From the NCBI GenBank assembly GCA_903861205.1, contig CAIOTC010000020.1:197273-231850 (forward strand): DNA of 34,578 nucleotides. Direction: 5' to 3'. The translations under genes and the position numbers were made by a program. Each line of letters opens with the position of its first letter. Within the stretch, counting starts at the first letter, position 1. The stretch comes from an uncultured bacterium (GTDB lineage: Bacteria; Patescibacteriota; Minisyncoccia; Phycocordibacterales; DATDWN01). Positions 1 to 7,991 of this stretch are shown here, piece after piece. The notes beneath the pieces were generated by a model. That model worked only from the letters and a program-made list of their open reading frames with translations, searched no databases and had not been told where the DNA came from.

Positions 1-6
1 AAATTT

Positions 7-1230
<1,224 letters not shown>

Positions 1231-1301
1231 TCACAAAATTGCCGAAAATCGAAAAATTGCAATATTATTGTCGGTATGCTTTAATTATGAAAGGAGGATT
1301 T

Positions 1302-1574
1302 ATGAAGAAAACCTTGTTCTTTATGGCTATCTTGGTGATTTTCAGAAAAGAAGTTTTCAATCTGATCGTTTATTTTTACGATCAGCGCGTTCCCATCGAT
1401 GTTATTTTTGCAGTAATTTTGATTCTGACTTTTGGCAAAATTCTGATTTCGCGAATTGGTTCGAAGGATGGACAATTTGTGCGACTCGAAAGATGGAATC
1501 CTTTCCCCACGATTCCAGATGGGTGTGGATTCGCACAACCTAACTTGGGAACTGATCGATTCGAAAAAAAATAG
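1302..1574 (+). CDS. Small predicted membrane protein, unknown
   Basis: A 90-residue protein starting MKKTLFFMA. The ATG at 1302 was chosen because an excellent ribosome-binding site, AAAGGAGG, lies 4 to 5 bases upstream, a rarity in this window. One hydrophobic segment is at the N-terminus and a second around residues 28-45 (VIFAVILILTF), so a two-pass inner-membrane protein is plausible. It is followed within 11 bases by a strong terminator. The last third, rich in Pro, Gly and Asn, looks less protein-like, and another frame stays open there; a frameshift near 1500 cannot be excluded. I do not recognise the family. Confidence 0.55.
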   Translation: MKKTLFFMAILVIFRKEVFNLIVYFYDQRVPIDVIFAVILILTFGKILISRIGSKDGQFVRLERWNPFPTIPDGCGFAQPNLGTDRFEKK

Positions 1575-1584
1575 GCAAGCGAAA

Positions 1585-1610
1585 ACCGGACGGGTGTCCG
1601 GTCTTTTTTT
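1585..1610 (+). terminator. Rho-independent terminator, probably bidirectional
   Basis: Stem ACCGGAC/GTCCGGT with loop GGGT, followed by a run of T on the plus strand. The A-rich 5' flank would serve as a U tract for the convergent FKBP gene read from the other strand. Confidence 0.88.
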
Positions 1611-1628
1611 ATTTAAAATTTAGATTTA

Positions 1629-2087
1629 TTATTTTTCCACTTTCAGCAGTTCAATCTCAAACACCAGTGTAGAATTTCCGGGTATCGACATGTAGTCGTT
1701 CGCTCCGTAGCCGAGCTCCGGTGGGATCGAGATAATTCTCTTGCCACCGACACGCATGCCAACCATTCCCTGATCCAATCCCGAAATAACCTGTCCCGCT
1801 CCGAGAACAAACTGTGCCGGCTCTCCGCGTGTAACCGAGCTGTCAAAAACTCGGCCGTCGATAAATCTTCCGGTGTAATGGAAAGTCACTCTGCTTCCAA
1901 CCACAGCCTGGTCACCAACTCCGGCCACGACATCTTGCGTCGTTATTTGCGGAGTCTGTACGGCAAGCGCGCTGGTTTTGCCGGAAGTGAATATTGAAAT
2001 CAAACCCTGGCCAAAGACGAAAAAGAATCCGACGACAAACAGCGACACGACGACTGCGACCCATTCTTTTGTTTCTAATTTTCTCAT
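1629..2087 (-). CDS. Membrane-anchored FKBP-type peptidyl-prolyl isomerase
   Basis: Catalyses cis-trans isomerisation of proline peptide bonds, here outside the cytoplasm. Residues about 9-30 form an uncleaved-looking membrane anchor, followed by a linker and a complete FKBP domain from about residue 60. Visible motifs are VTFHYTG, GRVFDSS, VISGLDQGM, GGKRIISIPPELGYG and the terminal LVFEIELL. The length of 152 is normal for an anchored single-domain FKBP. It lies 7 bases after the LOG-family gene and probably ends the xseB/LOG/FKBP transcript, sharing the terminator at 1585-1610. Confidence 0.93.
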   Translation of the reverse strand: MRKLETKEWVAVVVSLFVVGFFFVFGQGLISIFTSGKTSALAVQTPQITTQDVVAGVGDQAVVGSRVTFHYTGRFIDGRVFDSSVTRGEPAQFVLGAGQVISGLDQGMVGMRVGGKRIISIPPELGYGANDYMSIPGNSTLVFEIELLKVEK

Positions 2088-2094
2088 CCTTTTA

Positions 2095-2823
2095 TTATAC
2101 TACTTCTTTGTAGGAAAATTCAATATTTTCTTTTACGGGAACCTTGCGAATAATTTCAATTATTTCATCCACATCATCTGTAATTTTGTACAAATCGATA
2201 TCGTTCTCCTCAATCGTGCCGCGCGTTAGCATTTCATTCTTTATAAGACTATCCACACCGCTCCAAAAATCTTTGCCAACCAGAATAAGAGGAATTTTTT
2301 CAATTTTGTGCGTTTGGACAAGCGTCAAAATTTCGAAAAATTCGTCGAGCGTCCCAAACCCGCCAGGAAAAAATATGTAGGCTTCGGCCGAAAAAGACAG
2401 GCAGACTTTTCGGATGAAAAAATAATACAAGTCAACATTATCGGTCAAATATTGGTTGGTGGTCTGCTCATGCGGCAACTTTATGGTCAGCCCCAAAGAC
2501 TGCCCGCCAGCTTCAAACGCCCCACGATTGGCCGCCTCCATGATGCCCGGCCCTCCGCCGGAGAAAACAGAATAACCTAAATCTTTAACAATTCTCCCTC
2601 CCAATGAATACGCCAGCGCATAATAAGAGTCATTTTCCTTGATGCGCGAACCGCCGAAAAATGTAACGGACTTCGGATAATTTTTTATAAAATTGAAACC
2701 GTCTGTGAATTCTTTTGTTATTAAATCTATTCTTTCCTGATTAAAATTGTGAACTTCTTCGCGAGTCAATGTTTTGACTGGCAAGAATTTTTCCGGCGCA
2801 TTTGCTATAAGTTTGTTTGTCAT
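2095..2823 (-). CDS. LOG family protein (TIGR00730 type)
   Basis: LOG proteins are Rossmann-fold nucleoside 5'-monophosphate phosphoribohydrolases; some release cytokinins and others act in nucleotide turnover. The 242-residue protein has the Rossmann N-terminus FFGGSRI, the GGGPGIMEAANRGA loop, and the signature PGGFGTLDEFFE that carries the catalytic Glu and phosphate-binding Gly residues. It starts 17 bases after xseB and ends 7 bases before the FKBP gene, so co-transcription is likely. The substrate cannot be read from the sequence, and cytokinin production is not implied. Confidence 0.92.
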   Translation of the reverse strand: MTNKLIANAPEKFLPVKTLTREEVHNFNQERIDLITKEFTDGFNFIKNYPKSVTFFGGSRIKENDSYYALAYSLGGRIVKDLGYSVFSGGGPGIMEAANRGAFEAGGQSLGLTIKLPHEQTTNQYLTDNVDLYYFFIRKVCLSFSAEAYIFFPGGFGTLDEFFEILTLVQTHKIEKIPLILVGKDFWSGVDSLIKNEMLTRGTIEENDIDLYKITDDVDEIIEIIRKVPVKENIEFSYKEVV

Positions 2824-2840
2824 TTTTGTGTTTCTTGTAA

Positions 2841-3050
2841 TTATTTTTGTATCTCTTTTTTAATTTCCTTGAATTCGTTTTCGATCTGAGACAGTCTTTC
2901 ACGTGACTCTTTGATGAGCTCCGCGCCTTCCTTGACCAGCTCGAGACCTTTTTCGACATCGGGCTCGGACTGCGACTCAAACCACGAAACGACTTCTTTT
3001 AATTTCTTGAGCGTCTCGTTTAAATTTGTTTTTTGATTTTCTTTTTTCAT
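2841..3050 (-). CDS. xseB: Exonuclease VII small subunit
   Basis: Small helical subunit that coats the coiled-coil arm of XseA and is needed for single-strand exonuclease activity. The 69-residue protein is nearly all helix and highly charged. It has the family pattern LKKLKEVVSWFE, then a Glu-rich stretch and LELVKEGAELIKESRERLSQIE. Its partner xseA lies directly upstream but is separated by a 187-base inverted-repeat element rather than the usual short spacer. Confidence 0.9.
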   Translation of the reverse strand: MKKENQKTNLNETLKKLKEVVSWFESQSEPDVEKGLELVKEGAELIKESRERLSQIENEFKEIKKEIQK

Positions 3051-3237
3051 CCCGTAGTAGAAAATGGCATCGTTCTACGAACTGAATGTCATTTCAAAAT
3101 TTAATGTTATTAATGTCGATTTTTGTTATTTAACCACGTAATGAATTTATTCAATGCCATTTTCACTACGGGATAGTCCCGTAGTGAAGTCGGCATCTTT
3201 TTATGTGCTCTGCACAATGCCGACTTCTACTACCGGG
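3051..3237. repeat. Paired inverted repeats between xseA and xseB
   Basis: Two related palindromes lie back to back. The first has arms at 3051-3070 (CCCGTAGTAGAAAATGGCAT) and 3154-3172, spaced by about 83 bases. The second has arms at 3178-3196 (CCCGTAGTGAAGTCGGCAT) and 3217-3237. All four arms share the outer CCCGTAGT and the inner GCAT with small indels, so they look like copies of one unit. The right edge abuts the xseA stop codon and the left edge abuts the xseB start. A small non-autonomous repeat or an mRNA-stabilising double hairpin are both possible. Confidence 0.75.
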
Positions 3238-4470
3238 TCATATTACCTGTGAATTAATCTTACCATCTGAGACTATTATATCAAGCTTGTCGCCGCTCGA
3301 AACATCTTGTCTGCTGCGAATAATTTTGTTGCCGGATTTGACGATGCTGTATCCGCGGGAAAGCTGCCTTTCCGGGCTGGAAATTTGAATTATTTTTTCG
3401 TATTGGCCGATTTTATTTTTCAAACTGACGGACATGTTTTCAAAATTCGAATTCAATTCTCGAGATTTATTCGCCACAAAATCAGACAACCTGCCAATCT
3501 GCGATTCAATTTTTTGCATCGCGCCGAAAACGGTCGATTCCGCCCGGCGAAACATGTCAAAAATGGAAACAAATTTCTGCTCAATCAAAACTTTCGAATT
3601 TTCAACTTCAAATTGCTTGTTTCTCACGGCCGATCCAAAACCGGATAAAATTTTTTCCTCGGACAGTCGCACCGACGAAGTTGCCGAGTCCCACGATTCG
3701 TTGAGCAAGTGCGCCACGGCTGTCGGTGTGGACACGTTTTTGTCCGAAACCAGCGAAACAAGCGGCACATCTTTGTCGTGACCGATTCCCGTGATAACCG
3801 GCGCCGGAAAAGCGGCCACGGCGCGCACCAGAGTTTCGTTGTTGAACGCCAAAAATGATTCGAGTGATCCACCGCCGCGCATCATGACCAACACGTCGAC
3901 ATTTTTTCCGGACAAAGTTTCGACGGAAGCGAGCAAATCCTTGATGGCGTCCTGCCCTTCCACTTTTGAATCGACAAAAATAATTTCAAAACCGTACTTG
4001 CCGATGTTGGAAAGAAAATCGTTGATGACCGCTCCGCTTTTTGATGTAATGACACCGATGCGATGCGGATAATTTGGAATTTCCCTTTTGCGTTCCTCGG
4101 CCAAAAGTCCTTCCATTTCCAATTTTTTCTTCAACTCATCATAAGCCATTTTGAGCGCACCTTCGCCGACCAACTCCACTAGTTCAACCTGTAGAGTCAG
4201 TCCGCCGTTCGGTTTGTAGATGTTCGGATAAGCCGTGACCACGATTTCCATTCCATCGGCCAGTTTAACGCCGGAAATTCTGAAATCATTTTTCCACATA
4301 AAACATTTGACGGTACTTCCATCTTTGTCTTTCAGCGAAAAATATAAATAGCTCCGCCCCTCGTACATCTGAAGTCCTGAAATTTCCCCACTGATTTTGG
4401 CTTTCTGATTTTTCAGTATCAAATTTAGCCTATCCAAATATCCACTAACCGAAAAAATTTCATCTTGCAT
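3238..4470 (-). CDS. xseA: Exonuclease VII large subunit
   Basis: Catalytic subunit of exonuclease VII, which degrades single-stranded DNA in repair. The 410-residue protein has an N-terminal OB-fold (about 1-100; ISGEISGLQ and GRSYLYFSLKD visible). The catalytic domain starts at PHRIGVITSKSGAVINDF and carries MRGGGSLESF and TGIGHDKD (residues about 120-265). A long coiled-coil arm and the C-terminal RGYSIV motif follow. The length is on the short side for XseA because the coiled coil is reduced. The UGA stop lies directly against the inverted-repeat block. Confidence 0.95.
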   Translation of the reverse strand: MQDEIFSVSGYLDRLNLILKNQKAKISGEISGLQMYEGRSYLYFSLKDKDGSTVKCFMWKNDFRISGVKLADGMEIVVTAYPNIYKPNGGLTLQVELVELVGEGALKMAYDELKKKLEMEGLLAEERKREIPNYPHRIGVITSKSGAVINDFLSNIGKYGFEIIFVDSKVEGQDAIKDLLASVETLSGKNVDVLVMMRGGGSLESFLAFNNETLVRAVAAFPAPVITGIGHDKDVPLVSLVSDKNVSTPTAVAHLLNESWDSATSSVRLSEEKILSGFGSAVRNKQFEVENSKVLIEQKFVSIFDMFRRAESTVFGAMQKIESQIGRLSDFVANKSRELNSNFENMSVSLKNKIGQYEKIIQISSPERQLSRGYSIVKSGNKIIRSRQDVSSGDKLDIIVSDGKINSQVI

Positions 4471-4486
4471 TACACAATTATACTTG

Positions 4487-4545
4487 ACCCTGTGATATAT
4501 GTCTAAAAGACATTAGGTTTACTTTGTAAACCTATATCACAGGGT
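4487..4545. repeat. Cruciform-like three-way-junction inverted repeat
   Basis: A perfect 13-bp outer stem (ACCCTGTGATATA at 4487-4499 with its complement at 4533-4545) encloses two small hairpins. These are TGTC-TAAAA-GACA (4500-4512) and AGGTTTAC-TTT-GTAAACCT (4515-4533, sharing one base with the outer stem). It lies 16 bases upstream of the xseA start codon, so it may form in the xseA leader RNA. It could also be a mobile palindromic repeat or a barrier between xseA and the divergent RNA gene. Confidence 0.7.
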
Positions 4546-4566
4546 TTGAAACCATTTTCAAAATAC

Positions 4567-4595
4567 TTGACAAAATTTACATGTAGTAGTAACCT
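4567..4595 (+). promoter_or_regulatory. Sigma70-type promoter of the orphan RNA at 4602
   Basis: TTGACA at 4567-4572, 17-base spacer, then a weak -10 TAACCT at 4590-4595. The perfect -35 and correct spacing, with a terminator 200 bases downstream and no open reading frame between, support a dedicated RNA promoter. Confidence 0.6.
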
Positions 4596-4601
4596 ATTGC
4601 T

Positions 4602-4820
4602 GAGGCTGTCGGCGTTTGTGTTGCCTAGAACACAGAAAAACGACAGCTGAAGCGGCTCTAACTAGGCAAGCCGGGGGCGAATTTGGTCAGATTACGGAAA
4701 AAGTTAGACCTTGGATTTTCCGCAGCATTATCTCCAAATTCTGCCAGCGAAAGCTGGCTGTTGTTTCTGCCCTACACAAAGTCAACTGAAGGGTGAGCAC
4801 TGCGCTCGCCCTTTTTCTTT
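4602..4820 (+). ncRNA. Orphan structured RNA of unknown class (about 220 nt)
   Basis: No protein-like frame lies between the promoter at 4567 and the terminator at 4791, but dense structure does. Hairpin 1 has stem GCTGTCG (4605-4611)/CGACAGC (4641-4647) and an apical TGTGTT/AACACA stem closing the hexaloop GCCTAG (4623-4628). Hairpin 2, CGGCT/AGCCG (4653-4673), carries CTAGGC (4662-4667) in its loop, exactly complementary to the first loop. A long arm GAATTTGG/CCAAATTC encloses CGGAAAA/TTTTCCG. GCCAGC-GAAA-GCTGGC follows with a GNRA tetraloop. I see none of the hallmarks of tmRNA, RNase P RNA, SRP RNA or 6S RNA, so the class is left open. Confidence 0.65.
4791..4820 (+). terminator. Rho-independent terminator of the orphan RNA
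   Basis: Stem GGGTGAGC/GCTCGCCC (4791-4798 and 4804-4811) with a 5-base loop and a T-rich tail. It defines the 3' end of the upstream RNA gene. Confidence 0.88.
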
Positions 4821-4868
4821 TCCACCACTTCCAGTCTCTTGGAAAAAATCTCGCTGAGAATTTTGAAA

Positions 4869-5261
4869 TTATTTTTCTTCTAGATCAAGACACACCGAAT
4901 TCAGACAATATCTTTTTCCGGTTTTCGTCGGTCCGTCGCGGAAAATGTGTCCTAGATGGCTGCCACATTTGGCGCAAACCACTTCCATGCGATGCATGCC
5001 GAGCGAATCATCCACCAACTCGCGCACTGCGCCGGGGATAGCCTCATCAAAACTCGGCCAGCCGGTTCCGGAATCAAATTTTGTGTCCGATTCAAAAAGC
5101 GGATTACCGCAAACTTTGCACAAATATTGTCCATAACGCGTTTCGTGCAAAAGTTTGCCGGAAAACGGCACCTCGGTTCCCTTCTCTCGCAAAACATGAT
5201 ATTCCTCGGGAGTTAAAATGTCTTTTATTTCATCCTCATTTTTTGGCATTTCTTTTTTCAT
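4869..5261 (-). CDS. msrB: Peptide-methionine (R)-S-oxide reductase
   Basis: Reduces the R epimer of methionine sulfoxide in proteins. The 130-residue protein has both zinc CxxC pairs (C48/C51 and C96/C99), the GTGWPSF and HRMEV family motifs, and the catalytic Cys at about 119 in RYCLNS. Another Cys at about 124 is unusual so close to the catalytic one. There is no signal peptide, so it acts in the cytoplasm. It is last in an operon behind msrA, with which it covers both epimers. Confidence 0.96.
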   Translation of the reverse strand: MKKEMPKNEDEIKDILTPEEYHVLREKGTEVPFSGKLLHETRYGQYLCKVCGNPLFESDTKFDSGTGWPSFDEAIPGAVRELVDDSLGMHRMEVVCAKCGSHLGHIFRDGPTKTGKRYCLNSVCLDLEEK

Positions 5262-5269
5262 ATATTCAA

Positions 5270-5293
5270 TATCTTACGATATATCGTAAGATA
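5270..5293. repeat. Perfect 24-bp loopless palindrome between msrA and msrB
   Basis: The half-site TATCTTACGATA is followed directly by its exact complement. It fills most of the 36-base msrA-msrB gap. The shape suits a dimeric protein operator or a weak AT-rich hairpin that sets the relative level of msrB. Confidence 0.7.
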
Positions 5294-5297
5294 TAAT

Positions 5298-5846
5298 TTA
5301 CTTTGTCAGTAGTTCTCCAAAATCTTTTTGCACTTTTTCCAGCTTTGGATCGATGACCAGCTGGCAATACGGCGCATCTTTGTGGTTTTCAAAATAATTT
5401 TTGTGATAATCTTCAGCCGAATAAAATATGTCGAATGGAGCGACCTCCGTCACAATCGGCGCGCCTTTTTCGGACTGATTATTCAGATTTTTTATAAAAT
5501 TTTCGGCAATTTCTTTTTGTTTTTCGCTTGTGTAGAAAATGACGGAGCGATATTGCGTACCAACATCGCCACCTTGCCTGTTCAACGTTGTCGGATCGTG
5601 AGTTCCGAAAAAAACCGTCAGCAATTTTTCGTAGGAAATAATTTTCGGATTAAATTCAATGAGTGTCGCTTCGGCATGTCCGGTCAGTCCCGTGCCAACA
5701 TCGTCGTATGTCGGATTTTTTGTCGTTCCGCCGGAATAACCGGGCTCAACTTTTGTGACACCGTTCAGCATTTTGAAAACGGCCTCCGTGCACCAAAAAC
5801 ATCCTCCGCCAAAAACAGCTTGTTCTATTTTTTGTTCTGTCATCAC
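5298..5846 (-). CDS. msrA: Peptide-methionine (S)-S-oxide reductase
   Basis: Reduces the S epimer of methionine sulfoxide. The 182-residue protein has the active-site GGCFWCTEAVF (catalytic Cys at about 16), GYSGG, GHAEA, FFGTHDPT and the C-terminal ENHKDAPYCQLVIDPKL. It begins 6 bases after dedA ends, within the operon running 7167 to 4869. Confidence 0.96.
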   Translation of the reverse strand: MMTEQKIEQAVFGGGCFWCTEAVFKMLNGVTKVEPGYSGGTTKNPTYDDVGTGLTGHAEATLIEFNPKIISYEKLLTVFFGTHDPTTLNRQGGDVGTQYRSVIFYTSEKQKEIAENFIKNLNNQSEKGAPIVTEVAPFDIFYSAEDYHKNYFENHKDAPYCQLVIDPKLEKVQKDFGELLTK

Positions 5847-5852
5847 TTAATT

Positions 5853-6455
5853 TTACTGGACGCGAGATGAATTCCTTTTGAGATATTCAAAAACAGTCGG
5901 CAAAAGGGAAACGAAAATAATACTGACAATAATCGGTGTTAAAAACGTTTCCGTTTGCGGGAAAATATGTCCGAGATAAAAACCGATGCACGTCATGCCG
6001 ATGGCCCACAGCACTGCGCCAACAAAAGAATAAACCATGAATTTCTTGAAGGTCATGTCGGCCACGCCAGCCAACGCCGGACCGAAACTGCGGACAATCG
6101 GCACAAAACGCCCGATAATAACCGTTTTGGCGCCATACTTTTCGTAAAACTCGCGAGTGTAAACAACATATTTCGGGTTGAAAATTTTCGAATCGGGATT
6201 TCTGAAAAAACGCTTGATGATTTTCTGTCCAAAAAAATAACTAAATATGTAACCAACAACAGCAGCAACAAAAAATGTCAGAATCAAAAGTCCCATGCTG
6301 AAATACCCCTGCGATGCCAAAAGTCCGGCAGTGAAAAGCAGGCTGTCGCCGGGCAAAAGAAAAGTCAAAGGAAAACTTTCAAAAAAGATAATGGCAAACA
6401 TGAGCGCGTAACCTAGATATCCCAAACTTTGAATATAATTGATGAGTTCGTGCAT
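5853..6455 (-). CDS. DedA family membrane protein
   Basis: DedA/VTT-fold proteins are inner-membrane proteins; several flip undecaprenyl phosphate or phospholipids. The 200-residue protein has the conserved early segment ESFPLTFLLPGDSLL, a re-entrant-type hydrophobic region, and the GRFVPIVRSFGPALAG motif with its key Arg and Pro. Several membrane segments follow. Its start overlaps or nearly abuts the preceding gene, which implies translational coupling in the four-gene operon. Confidence 0.93.
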   Translation of the reverse strand: MHELINYIQSLGYLGYALMFAIIFFESFPLTFLLPGDSLLFTAGLLASQGYFSMGLLILTFFVAAVVGYIFSYFFGQKIIKRFFRNPDSKIFNPKYVVYTREFYEKYGAKTVIIGRFVPIVRSFGPALAGVADMTFKKFMVYSFVGAVLWAIGMTCIGFYLGHIFPQTETFLTPIIVSIIFVSLLPTVFEYLKRNSSRVQ

Positions 6456-6456
6456 G

Positions 6457-7167
6457 CTATTTGAATTTCGGTGATAAAATGTCAGCTATCGATTGCTTAC
6501 TAAGCGGAAATTCCTGAATGCCCAAAACGTACGGACCGACTTGATATTGTCCGAAAATAAAAACAATATTTTTGTCGGTCAAATACCAGGCCGAATAATT
6601 TTCAGCTGTCGGAGCAGTACCGGCGTTCACGCTGTCCGGCTGCAAATATCCCGGATCGATTGTCGCGTAAAAATAATTATGGGCCAGATCGGAAACCTTT
6701 TGCAAATATGGCGCCATAAAAACATCCTGCAAAGTGACAAGCTTTCCGCCAGCATCATATGTGAAAGTCGCCACACTCGTGCCCCCGTGCGCCCCACCGG
6801 TAAACGTATAAACCTCAACAATGTAAGTGACAGTTTTGGTCGAAGTGGCCACGTTTGTGGTCAATGTAAAATTATATTTGCGATCGCCGCCCAAGTGCAT
6901 CGTCTGAATATCTGTCGGAGTGAGCGAGTTGAAATCGTCCAGAAAATCTTGTTTGCTTTTTTGCACATAGGCAAAAAGTTCCGGATAATTTATAGCCGCT
7001 GATTCGGGATAAGACAAATCCATCGTCATATAATCTGTCTGATTTTTTTCGGTCGTAAACGTATCAACGCGGGGCGTCTGCGCTACCGGCTTTGCCGCAA
7101 AGTAAAAAATCCCGCCAAATACAACGACCACTAGAGCAACAACCAACATTTTCTGAAAAACTTTCAT
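6457..7167 (-). CDS. Membrane-anchored DUF4163/DUF3298 (RsiV-like) domain protein
   Basis: The 236-residue protein has an N-terminal membrane anchor (about 8-26). An extracytoplasmic domain follows with the DUF3298 features TGGAHG, GGKLVTLQDVF and the terminal IFGQYQVGPYVLGIQEF. In Firmicutes this fold occurs in the anti-sigma factor RsiV, which binds lysozyme, and in PdaC-like proteins. Here there is no anti-sigma domain or neighbouring sigma factor, so a ligand-binding or envelope role is only inferred. It is the first gene of the DedA/MsrA/MsrB operon. Confidence 0.82.
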   Translation of the reverse strand: MKVFQKMLVVALVVVVFGGIFYFAAKPVAQTPRVDTFTTEKNQTDYMTMDLSYPESAAINYPELFAYVQKSKQDFLDDFNSLTPTDIQTMHLGGDRKYNFTLTTNVATSTKTVTYIVEVYTFTGGAHGGTSVATFTYDAGGKLVTLQDVFMAPYLQKVSDLAHNYFYATIDPGYLQPDSVNAGTAPTAENYSAWYLTDKNIVFIFGQYQVGPYVLGIQEFPLSKQSIADILSPKFK

Positions 7168-7371
7168 TTAACCATTATAGCATACCCAAATAATATCTCA
7201 TCATATAATTTCAGTTAATTGTAAATATTTATGTTAATTCTAATCAGTGAACTAATCATGAAGCTATGATTAATTTCCCAGCGGAGCAAAATTTTTGGAC
7301 ACCGGGTGTCAACGAAATCTATCGTTGTTTTAAGCCATATTTTATTAATGAAATTTAAATGAATTTAAAAC

Positions 7372-7400
7372 TTGACAGTTTTAGTGAACGGGTGTATAAT
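7372..7400 (+). promoter_or_regulatory. Consensus sigma70 promoter
   Basis: A perfect TTGACA at 7372-7377, exactly 17 bases, and a perfect TATAAT at 7395-7400. It drives the GC-rich gene at 7452 with a leader of about 45 bases. It is the strongest promoter by consensus in the window. Apart from it I see nothing distinct in the 7168-7371 spacer. Confidence 0.92.
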
Positions 7401-7451
7401 AGTAGAGGAATTAAGGGCTCACAAAATTGTTATTTTGAAAGGTGAGAAAAA

Positions 7452-7853
7452 ATGACAACTTTCTTGAACGTTTTGTCTTCGTTGGCGATCGTAATCATGA
7501 TCGCCACTGTCATCAACCGGCGCGCTCGCCGCGCCAAGATCACGGCCACCAAAATTCTCGGCGCCGGCTACTGGCCGGAGATCGAGGAGCCTCCCGACGT
7601 GAGCACCGCCCCGGAAGCCGAACCGGCTCCAGCGCTCTGGCCGGCAAACGTTCGCGTTCTGCCAACCTACATGCCGGTCGGCGGCGAAAAGGTCTTGTAC
7701 GAGACACACGCCGGCAACTGGCTCGTAGCACGAACCGTCGGAAGCAACGAATATGGTTTTGTGCTACGCCGCCGCCACTGTCAGTTCGCCAAGCCCATCT
7801 CAGCCATCCGGCCCCGGTTGGTCGCCGAAAAAGTTCTGGCTGTGGCAGCCTGA
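7452..7853 (+). CDS. GC-rich small membrane-anchored protein, unknown
   Basis: The 133-residue protein has a ribosome-binding site AAAGGTGAG just upstream. Residues about 4-20 form a membrane helix, followed by a basic stop-transfer RRARRAK and a Pro/Ala/Glu-rich linker. A compact domain from about residue 66 carries GGEKVLYETHAGNWLVARTV, which could be an SH3-like or similar small beta fold. Codon use is strikingly GC-rich compared with neighbours, like the 9149-11035 module. Expression is probably high, given a perfect promoter and a strong terminator. I do not recognise the family. Confidence 0.75.
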   Translation: MTTFLNVLSSLAIVIMIATVINRRARRAKITATKILGAGYWPEIEEPPDVSTAPEAEPAPALWPANVRVLPTYMPVGGEKVLYETHAGNWLVARTVGSNEYGFVLRRRHCQFAKPISAIRPRLVAEKVLAVAA

Positions 7854-7871
7854 AAAACCGCACACCAAAAC

Positions 7872-7900
7872 AAACCCAGCTGGTTCGCCAGCTGGGTTTT
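7872..7900 (+). terminator. Strong bidirectional terminator with UUCG loop
   Basis: A 12-bp stem AAACCCAGCTGG with its perfect complement around a TTCG tetraloop, then T-rich sequence. Reading the other way it is followed by TTTGTTTT, so it can also end the minus-strand GH18 transcript. Confidence 0.93.
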
Positions 7901-7907
7901 CTCTTTT

Positions 7908-7967
7908 TTATTTTTTCACTTTCTTCGGTTTCTTTTTTTCTTTTTTGTGTCCGTCGCCTTTTGCCAT
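7908..7967 (-). CDS. Putative 19-residue lysine-rich peptide
   Basis: Begins MAKGDGHKKEKKKPKK and ends in Lys; more than half the residues are lysine. It lies 24 bases after the GH18 gene and directly before the bidirectional terminator. AAAGG is present upstream but only one base from the ATG, too close for an ideal ribosome-binding site. Small MAKG-Lys-rich proteins occur in other bacteria as short basic, possibly nucleic-acid-binding peptides. Chance cannot be excluded for so short a frame in an A-rich tract. Confidence 0.4.
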   Translation of the reverse strand: MAKGDGHKKEKKKPKKVKK

Positions 7968-7991
7968 ACCTTTATAAGTTAGCTATTAAAA

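Noticed and set aside
1480-1574. Frameshift fusing the small membrane protein at 1302 to another frame ending in a Trp-rich stretch
   Set aside because: Both frames stay open for a while, but without homologues there is no way to prefer a shift over the continuous 90-codon frame.
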